From NCBI RefSeq assembly GCF_030272615.1, contig NC_081415.1, positions 629,961,240-630,025,239 of the forward strand: DNA of 64,000 nucleotides, given 5' to 3'. Below are positions 1 to 10,787 of the stretch, piece after piece (position 1 is the first letter of the stretch; each line of letters begins with the position of its first letter). Made by a program: the position numbers and the translations under genes. A model generated the notes under the pieces. It saw only the letters and a program-made list of their open reading frames with translations, was not told the origin of the DNA and ran no database searches. The DNA is from Cryptomeria japonica (Eukaryota; Streptophyta; Pinopsida; Cupressales; Cupressaceae).

Positions 1-1428
1 AGAACTGAAGGATGTAAACTGGTATACTCAGAGAAGATCAATGTTGTTGGTAAATGGACCAACATGTTTGATGGAAGGCCAAGTTGATCCACTGATAGAG
101 AAGAGGTCTATAGGTGTGAAGACCCACCATGGAGTTAGGTTTTACCGGCAAGGTGAGTTTAACCGGTAGTCAATCTTGGTCAATGGAGAATGTCACCGAC
201 ATAGAAAACCAAGAAGATGTGGATGTCTGCAAAGATGATAGCTAGAAGCTAGGTGGTGATCATGCATAGGTTGGTGAAGTGTGCATCAATGTAACAATCA
301 ACAAGAAGGTCAGCTTTTATGAAGAACCCACAAGTCATGGGAGGATGGAAAAAAATTGTGGCTCAAGGAAGATAAGTTGGCAAGCAATTGAACTAATCAT
401 GCAAGAAGATCTAATCTTTGTACCCATTTGTTGAAGGAAACTGATGAGCTATTAATGGCATGTGACAAAGAAAAGTAGAAAAGCATGGTGCAGACCTCCA
501 GATTTAGAAAATACACATTAGAATATGAGGCATTGGTGGTCCTGATCGATGACATGAAGATAATCTCTTTGGAAAAGTAGATCGAATCAAATCCAATACG
601 GATCGAGTTGGTGAAGGAAAAATCTAAGATGACACTACTTGAATGTTGTTTTGGTGGAAACCCTAGAAGATAAATATGTGAGCTCGAGACTGAAATTAGT
701 TGATGCTTGATGCAAATAGTGAGAGAGAAGAGAGCTTGAGCAAGGACAAAGATAATCTTCCTTAGAGTTTGTTCTGGGAAAGTTGTAGAGTGAGTTAGCA
801 AGCCAACCAATGAGAGGGTCTAATCGGTAGAGATAGAGTAATCAGTAAACTATTGTAGTTCTAACAATCAAGCTAACCAGTGAGGTGTGATTGGTCAAGA
901 AGGCATCCAAGGGTTACACAGTGTGGTGTGAGGCTAGGAGTAACCAGTGAGTGATCAAAGAGAGTAATCTAATAACCGCCAGTGTGACAACCAGTGAAGA
1001 AGAGGAGGTTGTTAACCGACATAAATCTTTTGATTAGGTGTTCCAGAACTCATTTGCAACTAGGTGCTATAACTATATCAAAATTGTATTTCATCATACA
1101 TCACTGAGTTGGAGCTTGGTGCAGGGGTTGGTGCTCCTAGGGTTGGTGCCCTAAATCATTGTAATCTATTATTTCATTGTGAGGCTAGATTGGAGTAGTA
1201 GACTCCAACAACATTTCTCATTGAGGTTTTTCCCATATTGGGTTTTCCTCGTACATTTGATGTTTTGGGTTGCATTTGTGTATTTGCCTCTTTTGATATC
1301 CATATTTGTCTTACCGGTTTGATTGTTTAGTGCTTAGGGTGATAACCAGTATTTCGAGGTTGTTTAAAAAGAAAAGAATTTAGGAACCACTGATTCACCC
1401 CCCTCTCAGTGTTACATTGTGTTCAATA
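1..1428 (+). repeat. 5' LTR of element A (left end outside window)
   Basis: Position 1 corresponds to about base 217 of the 3' copy at 28141, so roughly 216 bases lie off-window. The end reads gttcaata just before the primer site, against gttcaaca in the A2 LTR, so the terminal CA has become TA. It holds the two-stem hairpin at 1223-1250 (GAGG/CCTC outer, CCC/GGG inner) and the C-rich box at 1391-1410. Many ACCGGT-like words are present. Confidence 0.85.
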
Positions 1429-1443
1429 ATTGGTATCAGAGCC
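1429..1443 (+). other. Primer-binding site of element A
   Basis: The sequence attggtatcagagcc directly after the LTR is complementary to the 3' end of plant initiator methionine tRNA, the usual copia minus-strand primer. It is a binding site, not a tRNA gene. Confidence 0.9.
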
Positions 1444-1492
1444 TAGGTTCTCAGTTGATTATATCTTGGGTAGATTATAGTCTTATAACACA

Positions 1493-1573
1493 ATGGCAAG
1501 AAATGAGTTAGCCTCCTCAAAATCCCCCATGCTTGATGGATATAACTATGCCTTATGGAGCAGAAGAATGGAG
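1493..1573 (+). pseudogene. gag: Gag N-terminus of element A (exon-like fragment left of insertion B)
   Basis: ATG at 1493 opens a copia Gag N-terminus with the family pattern L-D-G-x-N-Y-x-x-W-x-x-R-M. After 27 codons the frame is cut by element B, whose LTR starts at 1574. The five bases tggag at 1569-1573 are repeated at 21651-21655, and the Gag frame resumes after the second copy. This is a clean nested insertion rather than a gene end. The start is chosen because it lies 50 bases after the primer site, with no earlier in-frame ATG in the internal region. Confidence 0.8.
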
Positions 1574-2900
1574 TGTTAGTCCTAACCGGTGCTAAGAGGG
1601 GAGGGGTGAATCAACACTTTACTGGTTTCTCTCAATTAATTTTTTTAACTTAAGTTATCACCAACTTAACATTCATTAATATAAATAACTATTGCAGAAG
1701 AATAACCATGCATGAAATGAAACACAGTGACACCAAGATTTATCTCGTAGAAACCCAAATGGGAGAAAACCATAGTGTGAGTAGTAACTCACAAAATTTG
1801 TACACTTCTAGAGTACGCCTGGTGAATAGCCATCCCTATTAGGAGATTACAAAGACACTGTTAGGTGCCATCTAATTAAGAGATTTTGTCTAAGGCCTAT
1901 TAGTGCCTTTACCTTGCTAGAGGTAGCCTTGTCAAAATGTCTTAAGATCATCAATTAAGATGACACTCGGTTAAGGGATTTTTACAATGGAACCTATTAA
2001 AGTCCACCCTATTAAGGGATTTTAGTCACAATGGTTAGAGAGAAACAAAATGATGATCTGCTAGAGTGGCTACTCATTTGCTTGATCAGATCACACTGAA
2101 GAATCACACTATGTCTGCATCGGTTGTGTCTATTTTGTACAACACTGATTTCCTGAATACACCTTCAACTCTGTCCTCTACCGATTCGTTGATCCTTCGA
2201 TTCCATACTATCAGTCCTCTGTCACTTAGGTCACCACACTATGGAACCCCACTCTATCAGTCCTTTGTCACTCAGCTCTACAATCTCTTAAACTCCCCTT
2301 GTGTGAACTTTCACATTGTCTCAACTCACCTTGACAACTCCCATCTCAAGAATGAGATATGTGAATTTATTGACCCTTTTGTCTATCGTGAACTTTCCCT
2401 CCAAAACATCCCTTTCAAAATTTTGTTATCATGCCTTCAATCACATCTCTGAAATCATTGCAGGAATCTCTATCAAGATAGTCTAACATACCGATAAGTC
2501 CGCCAGTTGATTAGAGAAGACTCTTGATTTACCTGAATGTTAACTAAACTTTACCAGTTTGTCGGTTATAGACTCTTCCGGTGTACCGATCAAAATCTGT
2601 CTATCCTATTTCCTCCCATATACCCATCTGCTCTTTCCTTAGCCGGTGGACCTCTTCAGTGTCGATCTACTCACTACTAACCGGTCTACTTACTGCTTGC
2701 CAGTCTACTCATTGCTTGTCGGTCTACTTACTGCTTGCCCGTCTACTCATTGTTTATCCTATTTACTTATTTCTTAGCCAGTTGACCTTAGTATCCTAGT
2801 CTACTTACTATCTATGGACTAAAGACTTAAGAGATGATGTTGCCAACAATGACAACCATATTATTCACCGATCATGCAAAATTGCATCAGAATGCCAACA
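1574..2900 (-). repeat. 3' LTR of element B
   Basis: About 1327 bp, alignable with the 5' copy at 20382-21650 (1269 bp) along its length, with many substitutions. It contains the C-rich box near its own 3' end (left side here, about 1599-1616), a decayed LTR hairpin near 1744-1775, and an array of units of the type ctattaagggatt between about 1818 and 2030. The ORF-like stretches at 2066-2452 and 2581-2799 are LTR sequence, not genes. Confidence 0.85.
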
Positions 2901-2915
2901 AACTCCCCCTTTGGT
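2901..2915 (-). other. Polypurine tract of element B
   Basis: On the minus strand this reads ccaaagggggagtt immediately before the LTR start, the plus-strand primer position. Further C-rich tracts (tcccccttttacc near 3022) give more purine tracts upstream, as in the other elements here. Confidence 0.8.
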
Positions 2916-3067
2916 ATTGGTGGAAAATACTACAGACCATTACAAAACTGTGTTAGTTGTGGCCCCTATTTTTGACCCCTATAACTTGTAACACACACTG
3001 TACTAGATTCAAAATTCTAAAATTCCCCCTTTTACCATCAATGGCAAAGACCATCCAAAAGGATTTG

Positions 3068-4312
3068 TCAAAATAAAGAAAAAATCTCTTTGAAGTTTTC
3101 TTGAGCCACTCTCAAGGAAGATTCCCATGAAGATTGAACCTATTTCATGGTGATGAAGTGGCCATGTAAGACTGCAATGAAGACCTCCATATCATCAACT
3201 ATCTTATAGTCAGGTTCATTTATTAGGCAATTTGCTTCTTTAATGTGTAGTTGCATGAAATCAACAATTGGTGCTAAATAGCACTAGAGCTCTAACAAAC
3301 TAAGACTTCTTTTTTCTTCTTCATCTTTCAACCTTCTGATTTCATGATTTAGCATTTTGACTTTTCCAATAAAGGTTGATGCTGAGTTGATAAGATAATC
3401 AAAAGAGCTTACCAAATCTTGAATTTCCTTTTCAATCTGATTTCTTTTGTCTTCTAAGTCTTTGATTAAAGTAGAAAAACTTGAAGATTTCACCAGTAGT
3501 TGACCAACTTGTCACAGTATATTTTTAACTTCTTCTGTTCTGGTGGAAAGAGAAAATTTACCAACTGTTATTTGTTCCATTAAGTTATCTCCTCCCTTCA
3601 TTTCATATTGCCTTAATGCAACCTTCTCTAGATTGGTTTCTTCTAAACTGATTGCTTTAACAAGAGTATCCAACTAATCAATAATGGGTGCAGTATCATC
3701 AACTACAATGTTCAAGATTAGGTCAGAGAGAATTGTCTTGGCAGAAGTGAGAATTCTTGCCTTCTTTTTCTTTCCTCTCAGTTTAGCCTTTTCAGCTTGG
3801 ATTCACAATTTTTTTGAGACTTTCATCAATTGCTTGGGGGTCATTTTCTTTATATCAATGATTGAGTCACCTTCTTCTTCCTCCTTTGTTCCTTCTTCCT
3901 TTTCTACAGTCTCAACTTCTGAGCTAGTTGTTGTGATGATTCTTACCTTTTTATTTTCACTTTCATTGTCTAAGTCTAACTTCCTATTTTCCATAGGAGT
4001 ATTCATCATTGCTTTATTATCCTCTACTTTCTTCTCTTCCTCTTTTCCTTCCTCTGCTTTCTTCTCTTCCTCTTTTCCATCCTCTACTTTCTTCTCTTCC
4101 TCTTTTCCTTGCTCTCCTTTCTTATCTTCCTCTTTTCCTTCCTCTGCTTTCTTCTCTTCCTCTTTTCCTTCCTCTATTTCCTTCTCTTCCTCTTTTCCTT
4201 CTTCAGAGAGAATAGGATTTGGTGTCAATAAGGTTTTGTGAGGTGTATCCTCATAAGGAATGTCTTCAACTATCTGTTCATCTTGATGGAGAAGCTTTTT
4301 TTCATCAGCTTC
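3068..4312 (-). pseudogene. ORF2 of element B, C-terminal part
   Basis: This is the last part of B's ORF2, cut off from the rest by element D at 4313. The frame enters from 8709 across D (D plus its 5-bp duplication is 4401 bases, divisible by 3). It holds an acidic linker, a Lys/Glu tandem-repeat block (4018-4209), then a predicted coiled coil (about 3284-3493). It ends with a short segment resembling the C-termini of the C and E ORF2 proteins (pattern F-K-x-I-F). In-frame stops at about 3281 and 3130 show decay. Function unknown. Confidence 0.65.
4018..4209 (-). repeat. 30-bp tandem repeat coding Lys/Glu decapeptides in B ORF2
   Basis: About six tandem 30-base units, each encoding ten residues of the type E-E-G-K-E-E-E-K-K-A. 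Such alternating acidic/basic runs usually form a stable single alpha helix. The plus-strand Phe/Ser/Leu-rich frames over the same bases are shadows. Confidence 0.8.
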
Positions 4313-5510
4313 TGTTACTACTTATCAAATTGCCATTAGTTTTATATACAAAGTCATTCTATATACTCTAGTCAGTTACCACTACCGAAATATTTAGTCG
4401 GTATGAACAACCTAGTCGGTTACAGAAGGAAAATAGTCACAAAGCCCAGTATACACCAAGCTGTCTACCGAATGTTATTTCATGTCTATCGAGCAGTAAA
4501 GATAATACATCGAGTTGATATACACCGAGTGAAACATGTTACCAGATTCATTGAACTTGGACACACATATGAAAATGTGTTACAAGATCAAGGCACACAG
4601 AACTGTTATCACATTGGAAATTGCACATATAGATTTTGTATAATTTTGAGGTCATCTAACCAAAGAAATATTTTGCATGGTTATTTATTCAAGAAATCAT
4701 GTTTGTAAGATCGGAGCAATGAATCAGATCACCAACATAAGAAGTCTATTTATACAGCATGAATTTAGGGTTAGAAAAATGTGTGAATGTGAGAAATGTG
4801 TGTGCATATGTGTATGAAGCAAGACTTATGTGATACATGAGAAATCACAGAGTATTATGACTGTTACAGAGACACAGAGGTCACCGAGAAGGTTATCAGA
4901 GAACAGTCGAGGAACAAAGTAAATAGAAGGGTTTACCAATTTACTTTATGAGTTACCGAGGTATTCTATAGGCAAGGTAATCTTATTTTGAGCACATAGA
5001 ATCTGCTATAGCATTTTAGATGTAAAGTTGCAGATATTTGTAAAGTCTTATTGTAATATTTTGAAGTTGTAAGAGAAACCTTTAACAGGGTAAAATACTC
5101 TAATCAAGTCTATAAATTGTAAATCCTCTAACTAGGTGCAGCATATATATAGTGTTATAAAATCCTATAGCAAGGTAGATCTAACAGATCTTGTTACTCC
5201 TAACAGGGTAAGCTATCAGAAATAGTTAAATATGTAGCTCTAACCAAGCACTCTTTATTATTGTAGTAGTGAAGTTGTGGTGCCATCCCCACCGTAGTTT
5301 TTCTCTCTAACCAAGAGTTTCTGCGTAGCCAAAATATATGTGTTATGGAGTGAATCATGTATGATTGTTACTCATTTGTTTTAGCTTTATGCTATGTTAT
5401 AGTAGTTTTTGTTTTATGCATAATAGTAAAGATATTGTTGAGAAAAGGATTTGAAGTACTGATATACCCCTCCCCTCTCAGTACATTAGCTTTCCATATT
5501 GGGCCTAACA
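4313..5510 (+). repeat. 5' LTR of element D
   Basis: 1198 bp, aligned end to end with the C LTRs. It shows a TATA-like tatttata at 4747-4754, short half-palindromic units between about 5083 and 5255, a hairpin at 5294-5324 (GTAG with CTGC by wobble, CTCT with AGAG), the C-rich box at about 5466-5483, and the end ...cctaaca. Confidence 0.85.
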
Positions 5511-5511
5511 A

Positions 5512-5524
5512 TTGGTATCAAAGC
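5512..5524 (+). other. Primer-binding site of element D
   Basis: ttggtatcaaagc directly after the LTR, one change from the initiator-Met tRNA complement seen in C. Confidence 0.85.
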
Positions 5525-5572
5525 TTGAATCTTGGAAAAGGGTTTAACTACCTAAAGAGAAAGATCTTATCA

Positions 5573-6895
5573 ATGGAAGGCTATAAACAATCTCAGAGGA
5601 TTGTGTATCTACAAGAAGAGCTGGATAATGCAATTCAAGTGATTGCAGACATGCAAAGGCAAATGCAAAAATCACTGAAAGTAAGGAGAAGATTATCTGA
5701 TGACTTGCAGGATTCTCAAGAGTTAGTAGAACAAATCGAGACATCATCTGAGAATAGTATATCTGAAGAAATTGAAGAAATGATTGGAATGTTGAAAGAA
5801 AAGAACAAAGCATTGGTTGATCAACTAAAAGCAATGAAAAGAGAACATGAACATTTCAGTACACAGATGACTGAAAATCTAGATGCATTAAGGATAGCTG
5901 AGGATAAAGCAAGAGATCTACAAAGAGAGAAACAACAACTTGAAGTCTTAGTATCTAATAAGAATGATGAAATCATAAGGCTAACTAGTATTCAACAAAA
6001 TTTGACAGATCAACTAGGTTATACACATCATGAAGCAAATTTGAAAGATGATGAGAATCAAGCATTGAAACTTGAAGTATCAAGGTTGAGCAATGAACTT
6101 GAAATAGAGAAGAAATCCAAGGAAACACTGAAGAAGAGTTATGAAGCATCAAAGATGTTGGATCATCAACTGAACACAAGATGACCCTACAAAGAAGGAG
6201 GACTCGGTTACAAAGGAAAAGACTCTACCAAGAAGGGAATCTGGACTACCGAGAGAGGAGAATCATCAAAACAAGCTAGAAAAAGGAATAACATCAAAAG
6301 AAAGAAGCCTATTTGCTACTACTGTGGAAATCAAGGTCATACTGCCAACATGTGTCAAATCAGAAAAGGTAAGCAACTGAATACCATTAAGACCAATGGT
6401 TATTGTTACAATTGCAATAAATATGGTCACACATCTAATCAATGTAGGACAAAGTCTATTAACAATTATCAGAAGGCAAAATTCAAAGGGTTTTGTAAAA
6501 ACTGCAATAGATATGGACATAGTATCGAGAAGTGTTGGTTTAAGAAAAAGAACCACATGTGGTCTGCACACCGAGCAAATACTAGAGGTTACCAAACTCA
6601 CACAGATCCTTACCGACAATATTCTGCAGTACCATGGGATTACAATACAAGGATGTGGTGTAAATGTTGTGGAAGATATGGACATATAAGTGCCAACTGC
6701 TTTATAAGGTTTGGAATGAATAACCGAAGATCATGGAGAAATCCTGGTATGGCATGTTTTCATTGTCACAAAGTTGGACACTTGGCTGGAGATTGCAGAG
6801 ATCAACCTAGAGAAGACACTGAGGAAATAAAAGAGAAATTAAAGATAAGAAGGAAATTGTGTCAAATAAAGAATGCACCTTACCTACCGAGTTAG
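5573..6895 (+). pseudogene. ORF1 (Gag-like, coiled coil plus four zinc knuckles) of element D
   Basis: About 440 codons in one frame with a single stop (6182-6184); the C copy reads a CAA codon there. Residues 1 to about 200 are a heptad-rich coiled coil. A G-L-G-Y motif follows at 6200-6211. Then come four CCHC knuckles: C-G-N-Q-G-H type near 6320, C-N-K-Y-G-H near 6410, C-N-R-Y-G-H near 6500 and C-H-K-V-G-H near 6755, plus a C-C-G-R-Y-G-H variant near 6665. No capsid-type (UBN2) domain precedes them. Presumably it binds element RNA and co-assembles with a helper Gag (inference). The ATG at 5573 is chosen over an in-frame ATG at 5357, which lies inside the LTR. Confidence 0.75.
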
Positions 6896-7469
6896 GTGAT
6901 CCCACTCCAAATTAATCGGTAAAGGTATGAAGGGACTGCATTCTCACAAGGTTAAATCTTAAACAGTTCCTATTTTAGTATGTACTGAATTAAAAATCTA
7001 CATAGTAAGATGTAGTAGTAAGTTTGAAATTCTATCAAAGTCTTTTGGAGCACTTTACAGGAAAGCTGTTAAGTCATTGAATTCAGGAAGCCTGTCAAGT
7101 CAGTATATGAAGGAAATCTGGTTACTCGGTTAAAGCGCAAAAAAAAGGGAAAGAAAGTTAAGTGAACCGAGTGCATTTAATGTCTTCGACCTATCTTGCA
7201 CGGAGCCCGATAAGGTATTTTTGAGTACTTATAAGGTTTTTCGCAGTCATTTTCATTCACTAAGTTTTTGAGAAGCAGAGCAGAGCGAATCAAGGTGATC
7301 AAACCATCTTCAAAGCAAAATCTAAGGTATTTACATTGAATCTCATCGCATTGCTAAGCTGGTTTACCGAACTCATTAAGTTGTTATTATCTACTGACTG
7401 TGAAGCATCTACCATTTGTTAAGTTCTCAAACCCTAAGGTTCCTGTGTCAATTTTTATCTGAAATCAAA
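6896..7469 (+). promoter_or_regulatory. Inter-ORF region of D with promoter-like signals
   Basis: 574 bases without a gene, moderately conserved with C at 12399-12952. A TATA-like cttataagg sits at 7228-7236, about 235 bases before the ORF2 ATG. A telo-box-like aaaccctaagg sits at 7429-7439, about 30 bases before it. Both are at matching places in C and E. The layout resembles a host-type promoter and leader for ORF2; this is inference. Confidence 0.45.
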
Positions 7470-8702
7470 ATGGCATCTAAGATCCAAGACCCCATTGTTG
7501 TCACAAATGTAGAAAAGCCCTCACTAAAATACTCTTTGACTCCCAAAATTGCATCTGAATCGGATGACAAAAATACTTTTTCACTCATCCCAGATTGAGT
7601 CTTGTTAGTTGAGGATGTGAGATTCTTCACAAAATGTCATGTTGAAGAACTCGGTCATGTTGAGATCAAAGATGCATATGATGAATTGTGCATAGATGGT
7701 AAAATGGATAGCAAGCATGAGCATATCAAAATCAAGGGATTGACTGAAGCCCTAACCTATCCCCGTGTGTTCAAACCCCAATGGGTCAAGTTTGTACTAA
7801 GTTGAGTGCATGATGATTTCATGTGGCTACAAGAGCAACCGTTTAAGATCACTAAAGAAATCATTCATCTGATCACCGGTTATCCTATCTATGATCATGC
7901 CCAAGCATAGAAAATGATATCATGGAAGGAATTAATCAGTTTGACTGGAGTTGAATCAGATTACAGAGGTATGAGGTTGAACAATGTCATTGATCCTGAA
8001 CTCAAATTTCCCATTAGAGTAATTGGTTACTGTTTCTTCCAATTGGCAAGGGAAAATAGTGTACCTTGTGCAGCAGTGGACTTAGCATACAAAATTTTTA
8101 AGAAAGGCATGAAAATTGACTTGTGTGAAGTATTGCTGAAGAACATGTTTGAAAATCTGAACACAATCAGGAAGCTAAAGAAGAACAACATGGCAAATAC
8201 TCTAAAATTTGGATCACTACTTGTATGTATGTTTTTCTACTTTGAGAAGTTTTTTCCGACAGTCGGTAAAGTTGTTTGGGAACTACACCGACCAATCACC
8301 CATCAGATCAATGACTTCATCAAGAAGTTAGGTGATAACTTTAATGATAAAATGGATGATTACTTCAGCAAGTTCCAAGAGAAAATGCATAACAGGTACC
8401 GGATTCCACCACAGCTGGTAGAAAAATACAAAGATGAAATATGTTTTGAGGTCGACACCGATTACTATTATGTGAATGCTGTGGAACTGAGGACTCAATC
8501 TTTGTCACCTATGGGTTATGAGATTGATTTTGATATCACACAACAACAAATTGATGCCTATCTATCATTGCCAAGGCATACTACCGAGCTGGGGTATGGA
8601 ACCTATGAAGAGATGAAGGAAAAAGTAAAAATGAGCATTGTAGTACCTAAGGCTACAAGAAAAGATACAAAGATGATTAAGGCATTAACTGAGAAATGTT
8701 GA
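7470..8702 (+). pseudogene. ORF2 of element D, N-terminal part (unknown protein)
   Basis: One reading frame from ATG 7470 with three stops (7596-7598, 7803-7805, about 7908), truncated where D ends. It aligns along its length with the first 410 residues of C's ORF2 and more distantly with B and E. Visible conserved blocks: an F/W-x-I-T-K/L-E-x-I-H-x-x-T-G segment (about residue 120), an I-G-Y-x-x-F-x-x-x-R-x-x segment, then a hydrophobic L-L-V-C-x-F-F-Y-F segment (about residue 250). The I-T-x-E-x-I-x-x-x-T-G part faintly recalls plant mobile-domain or 'plant transposon protein' domains. I do not recognise the family. Confidence 0.65.
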
Positions 8703-8708
8703 ATGCAT

Positions 8709-9843
8709 GCTTCAACTACTAGTGAATCTTGATCAAGGTCTAAGTTATGCTGCATTTTCGTGAGTGCTTTTATTCTGAGTTCTTTTTTTAGTAGCAAGAG
8801 TTGTTTTCCATCTTCCTTGAATTTGATCTTGCAAATATGATGGTATTATACCATATAATTCACTAGGAGTCCTACAAAACTTGTACAAGTTCCAGATCAA
8901 TGCTTCCTTGATTTTCCTTTTGTCTTCTTCATTACTGAGGGAATATCTTGTTCCAACATCAGATAGACCTCCAAATTCTTTGATCCCATGCACCAACTCA
9001 TCAACTATTGGGGCTTTGTTCCTTCTAATTCTTCTAACCTCCTTTACTTCCACATCTAATAGGGTGTCAGTGACATCACATTCTTTCTCATCCTTTTTAA
9101 GCTTTGCATCACTCTTTTTCTTTCTGGTGTAAGTCACTCCTACCGGTCTATCCTTACTTGGTGAAGATACATGAGTACCTAGATCCTTTTCCTTTGAGTA
9201 TGTTGTTGGCTTGGTTGCTGCAGTCCCCTTAGGTTTTATCTTTGACACTTCTTTCTTTCCACCTATTAATTTTTTATCTTTAGCAGGTGTGACCCCTGTT
9301 TGCTCACTAGCACCAGTGGAGGTAGTGGCATTGGATGCTTCACTTCCATATTTCTTGTCAAGGGTATCAATCATTTTTCTTACTTTTCTTTTCATGTTCC
9401 AAATCTCTTTGCATTTGAGTCTAACAGTTTAGACAAGAGCATATTGACATGAATTTTAACAAGATCTACTGCAACCTCATATCTCATAGGTGGAACCCAA
9501 AAAGTTCTAGGTTGAATTGCTTGAATGATACAACAAACCATGTCTACAAGCAAACAAATGTTGTCTTTGTATTTCTGTACTATTCTGGTTGGAATTCTTT
9601 CCCTCTTGTGCATCCTAATTTGGAATTCCTTAAAGTATCCCCACATTATTTCACCAAATTTATTTCCTAGATTCCTAATTATTTCACCTATCTGAACCAT
9701 GATAGGTTTCTCTTGTGACCATACTACATTACCCTTATCAGGGAAAAAGTTTTGCACATAGAAAAATATGCATACCAGTAGTGAGCCATATTTGAAGGAT
9801 TGCTTCTTGTCCTTCTTAATTCTTTCCATGTTCACCATAAATT
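8709..9843 (-). pseudogene. ORF2 of element B, central part
   Basis: Middle section of B's ORF2, between insertions C (right) and D (left). Entering from 17826 across C, the frame is kept (C plus duplication is 7987 bases; the frames on each side match). It covers the hydrophobic F-F-Y-V segment, the I-x-x-K-Y-K-D-x-I-C segment, a Lys/Thr-rich basic linker (about 9000-9395), and the helical domain that in C, E and Z reads E-x-x-x-x-x-Y-x-F/L. Two frameshifts are evident, near 9392-9420 and 8745-8760. Confidence 0.65.
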
Positions 9844-10296
9844 TGTTGCTACTTATCAAATTGCCATTAGTTTTTATATTCAAAGTCATACTATATATTC
9901 TACTCGGTTACTATTACTGAATCATGTAGTCGGTACACATAGAGAAGTCGGTATGAACAGACTAGTCGGTTACAGAAGAAAGCAGTCACAGAACGCAGTG
10001 TTCACCGAGCTGTTTACCGAGTATTGTTTCATGGCTACCAAGCAGTAAAGTTAACTCACCGAGTTGATATTCACCGAGTGAAATGTTTTACTAGATACAT
10101 TGAGCCTGGACATGCACATGAAAACATGTTACAAGGTCAAGGCACATCTAATAGTTATTACATTGGAAAGTGCACTAGAAGATTGTGTATGATTGCAAGG
10201 TCGATTTAACCAATGAAATATTTTGTTTAGTTATTCATTCGAGGAATCTTGTTTGTAAGATCGAAGCAATGAATTAGATCACCACTTTAAGAGATC

Positions 10297-10304
10297 TATT
10301 TATA
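10297..10304 (+). promoter_or_regulatory. TATA-like box in C 5' LTR
   Basis: tatttata in the context gatctatttatacaac, identical in the 3' LTR (17119-17126) and in D (4747-4754). Position 453 of the LTR would place the U3/R border near offset 480. Confidence 0.6.
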
Positions 10305-10787
10305 CAACATGGGAAGAGAGAAATATGTATGTGTGTGTATGTATGAAGGAAGACTATTACAGAGACATAGAGAGGTCACCGAGAAGGTTATCAGTGAACA
10401 GTCGAAGAACAGAGTAAACAGAAGGGTTTACCGAGTTACAATATGGGTTACCGAGGTATGCTATAAGCTAGGTAATCTTATTCTAAGCACATAGAATCTT
10501 CTATAACATTTCAGATGTAAAGTTGAAGATATTTGTAAAGTCTTATTGTAATATTTTGAAGTTGTAAGAGAAACCTTTAACAGGGTAAAAGACTCTAATC
10601 AAGTCTATAAATTGTAAATCCTCTAACCAGGTGTAGCATTTATATAGTGTTGTAAAATCCTTTAGCAAGGTAGATCCAACAAATCTTGTTACTCCTAACA
10701 GTGTAAGCTATCAGAAATAGCTAAATGTAGCTCTAACCGAGAAATCTTTATTAGTGCAGTAGTGAAGTTGTGGGTGCCATCCCCACC

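Larger units (their letters stand above)
4313..8708 (+). mobile_element. Element D: 3'-truncated copy of the C family, inserted in B's ORF2
   Basis: Starts with a full 5' LTR (TGTTACTACTT...), a primer site, ORF1 and about 410 codons of ORF2, then stops at 8708 inside ORF2 with no polypurine tract and no 3' LTR. It is nevertheless flanked by gcttc at 4308-4312 and 8709-8713. B's ORF2 frame reads across if D and one gcttc are removed. It is about the same family as C (LTR and ORF sequences align along their length). The truncated right end with an intact target duplication is unusual. Confidence 0.8.

Noticed and set aside
2066-2799. ORFs of 128 and 72 codons resembling small secreted proteins
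   Set aside because: They lie in B's 3' LTR, recur in decayed form in the 5' LTR (20920-21265), and have no independent conservation.
3684-4241. 185-codon plus-strand frame with Ser/Phe repeats
   Set aside because: Same artefact over B's Lys/Glu repeat; the minus-strand frame matches the ORF2 lineage and continues across the D insertion.
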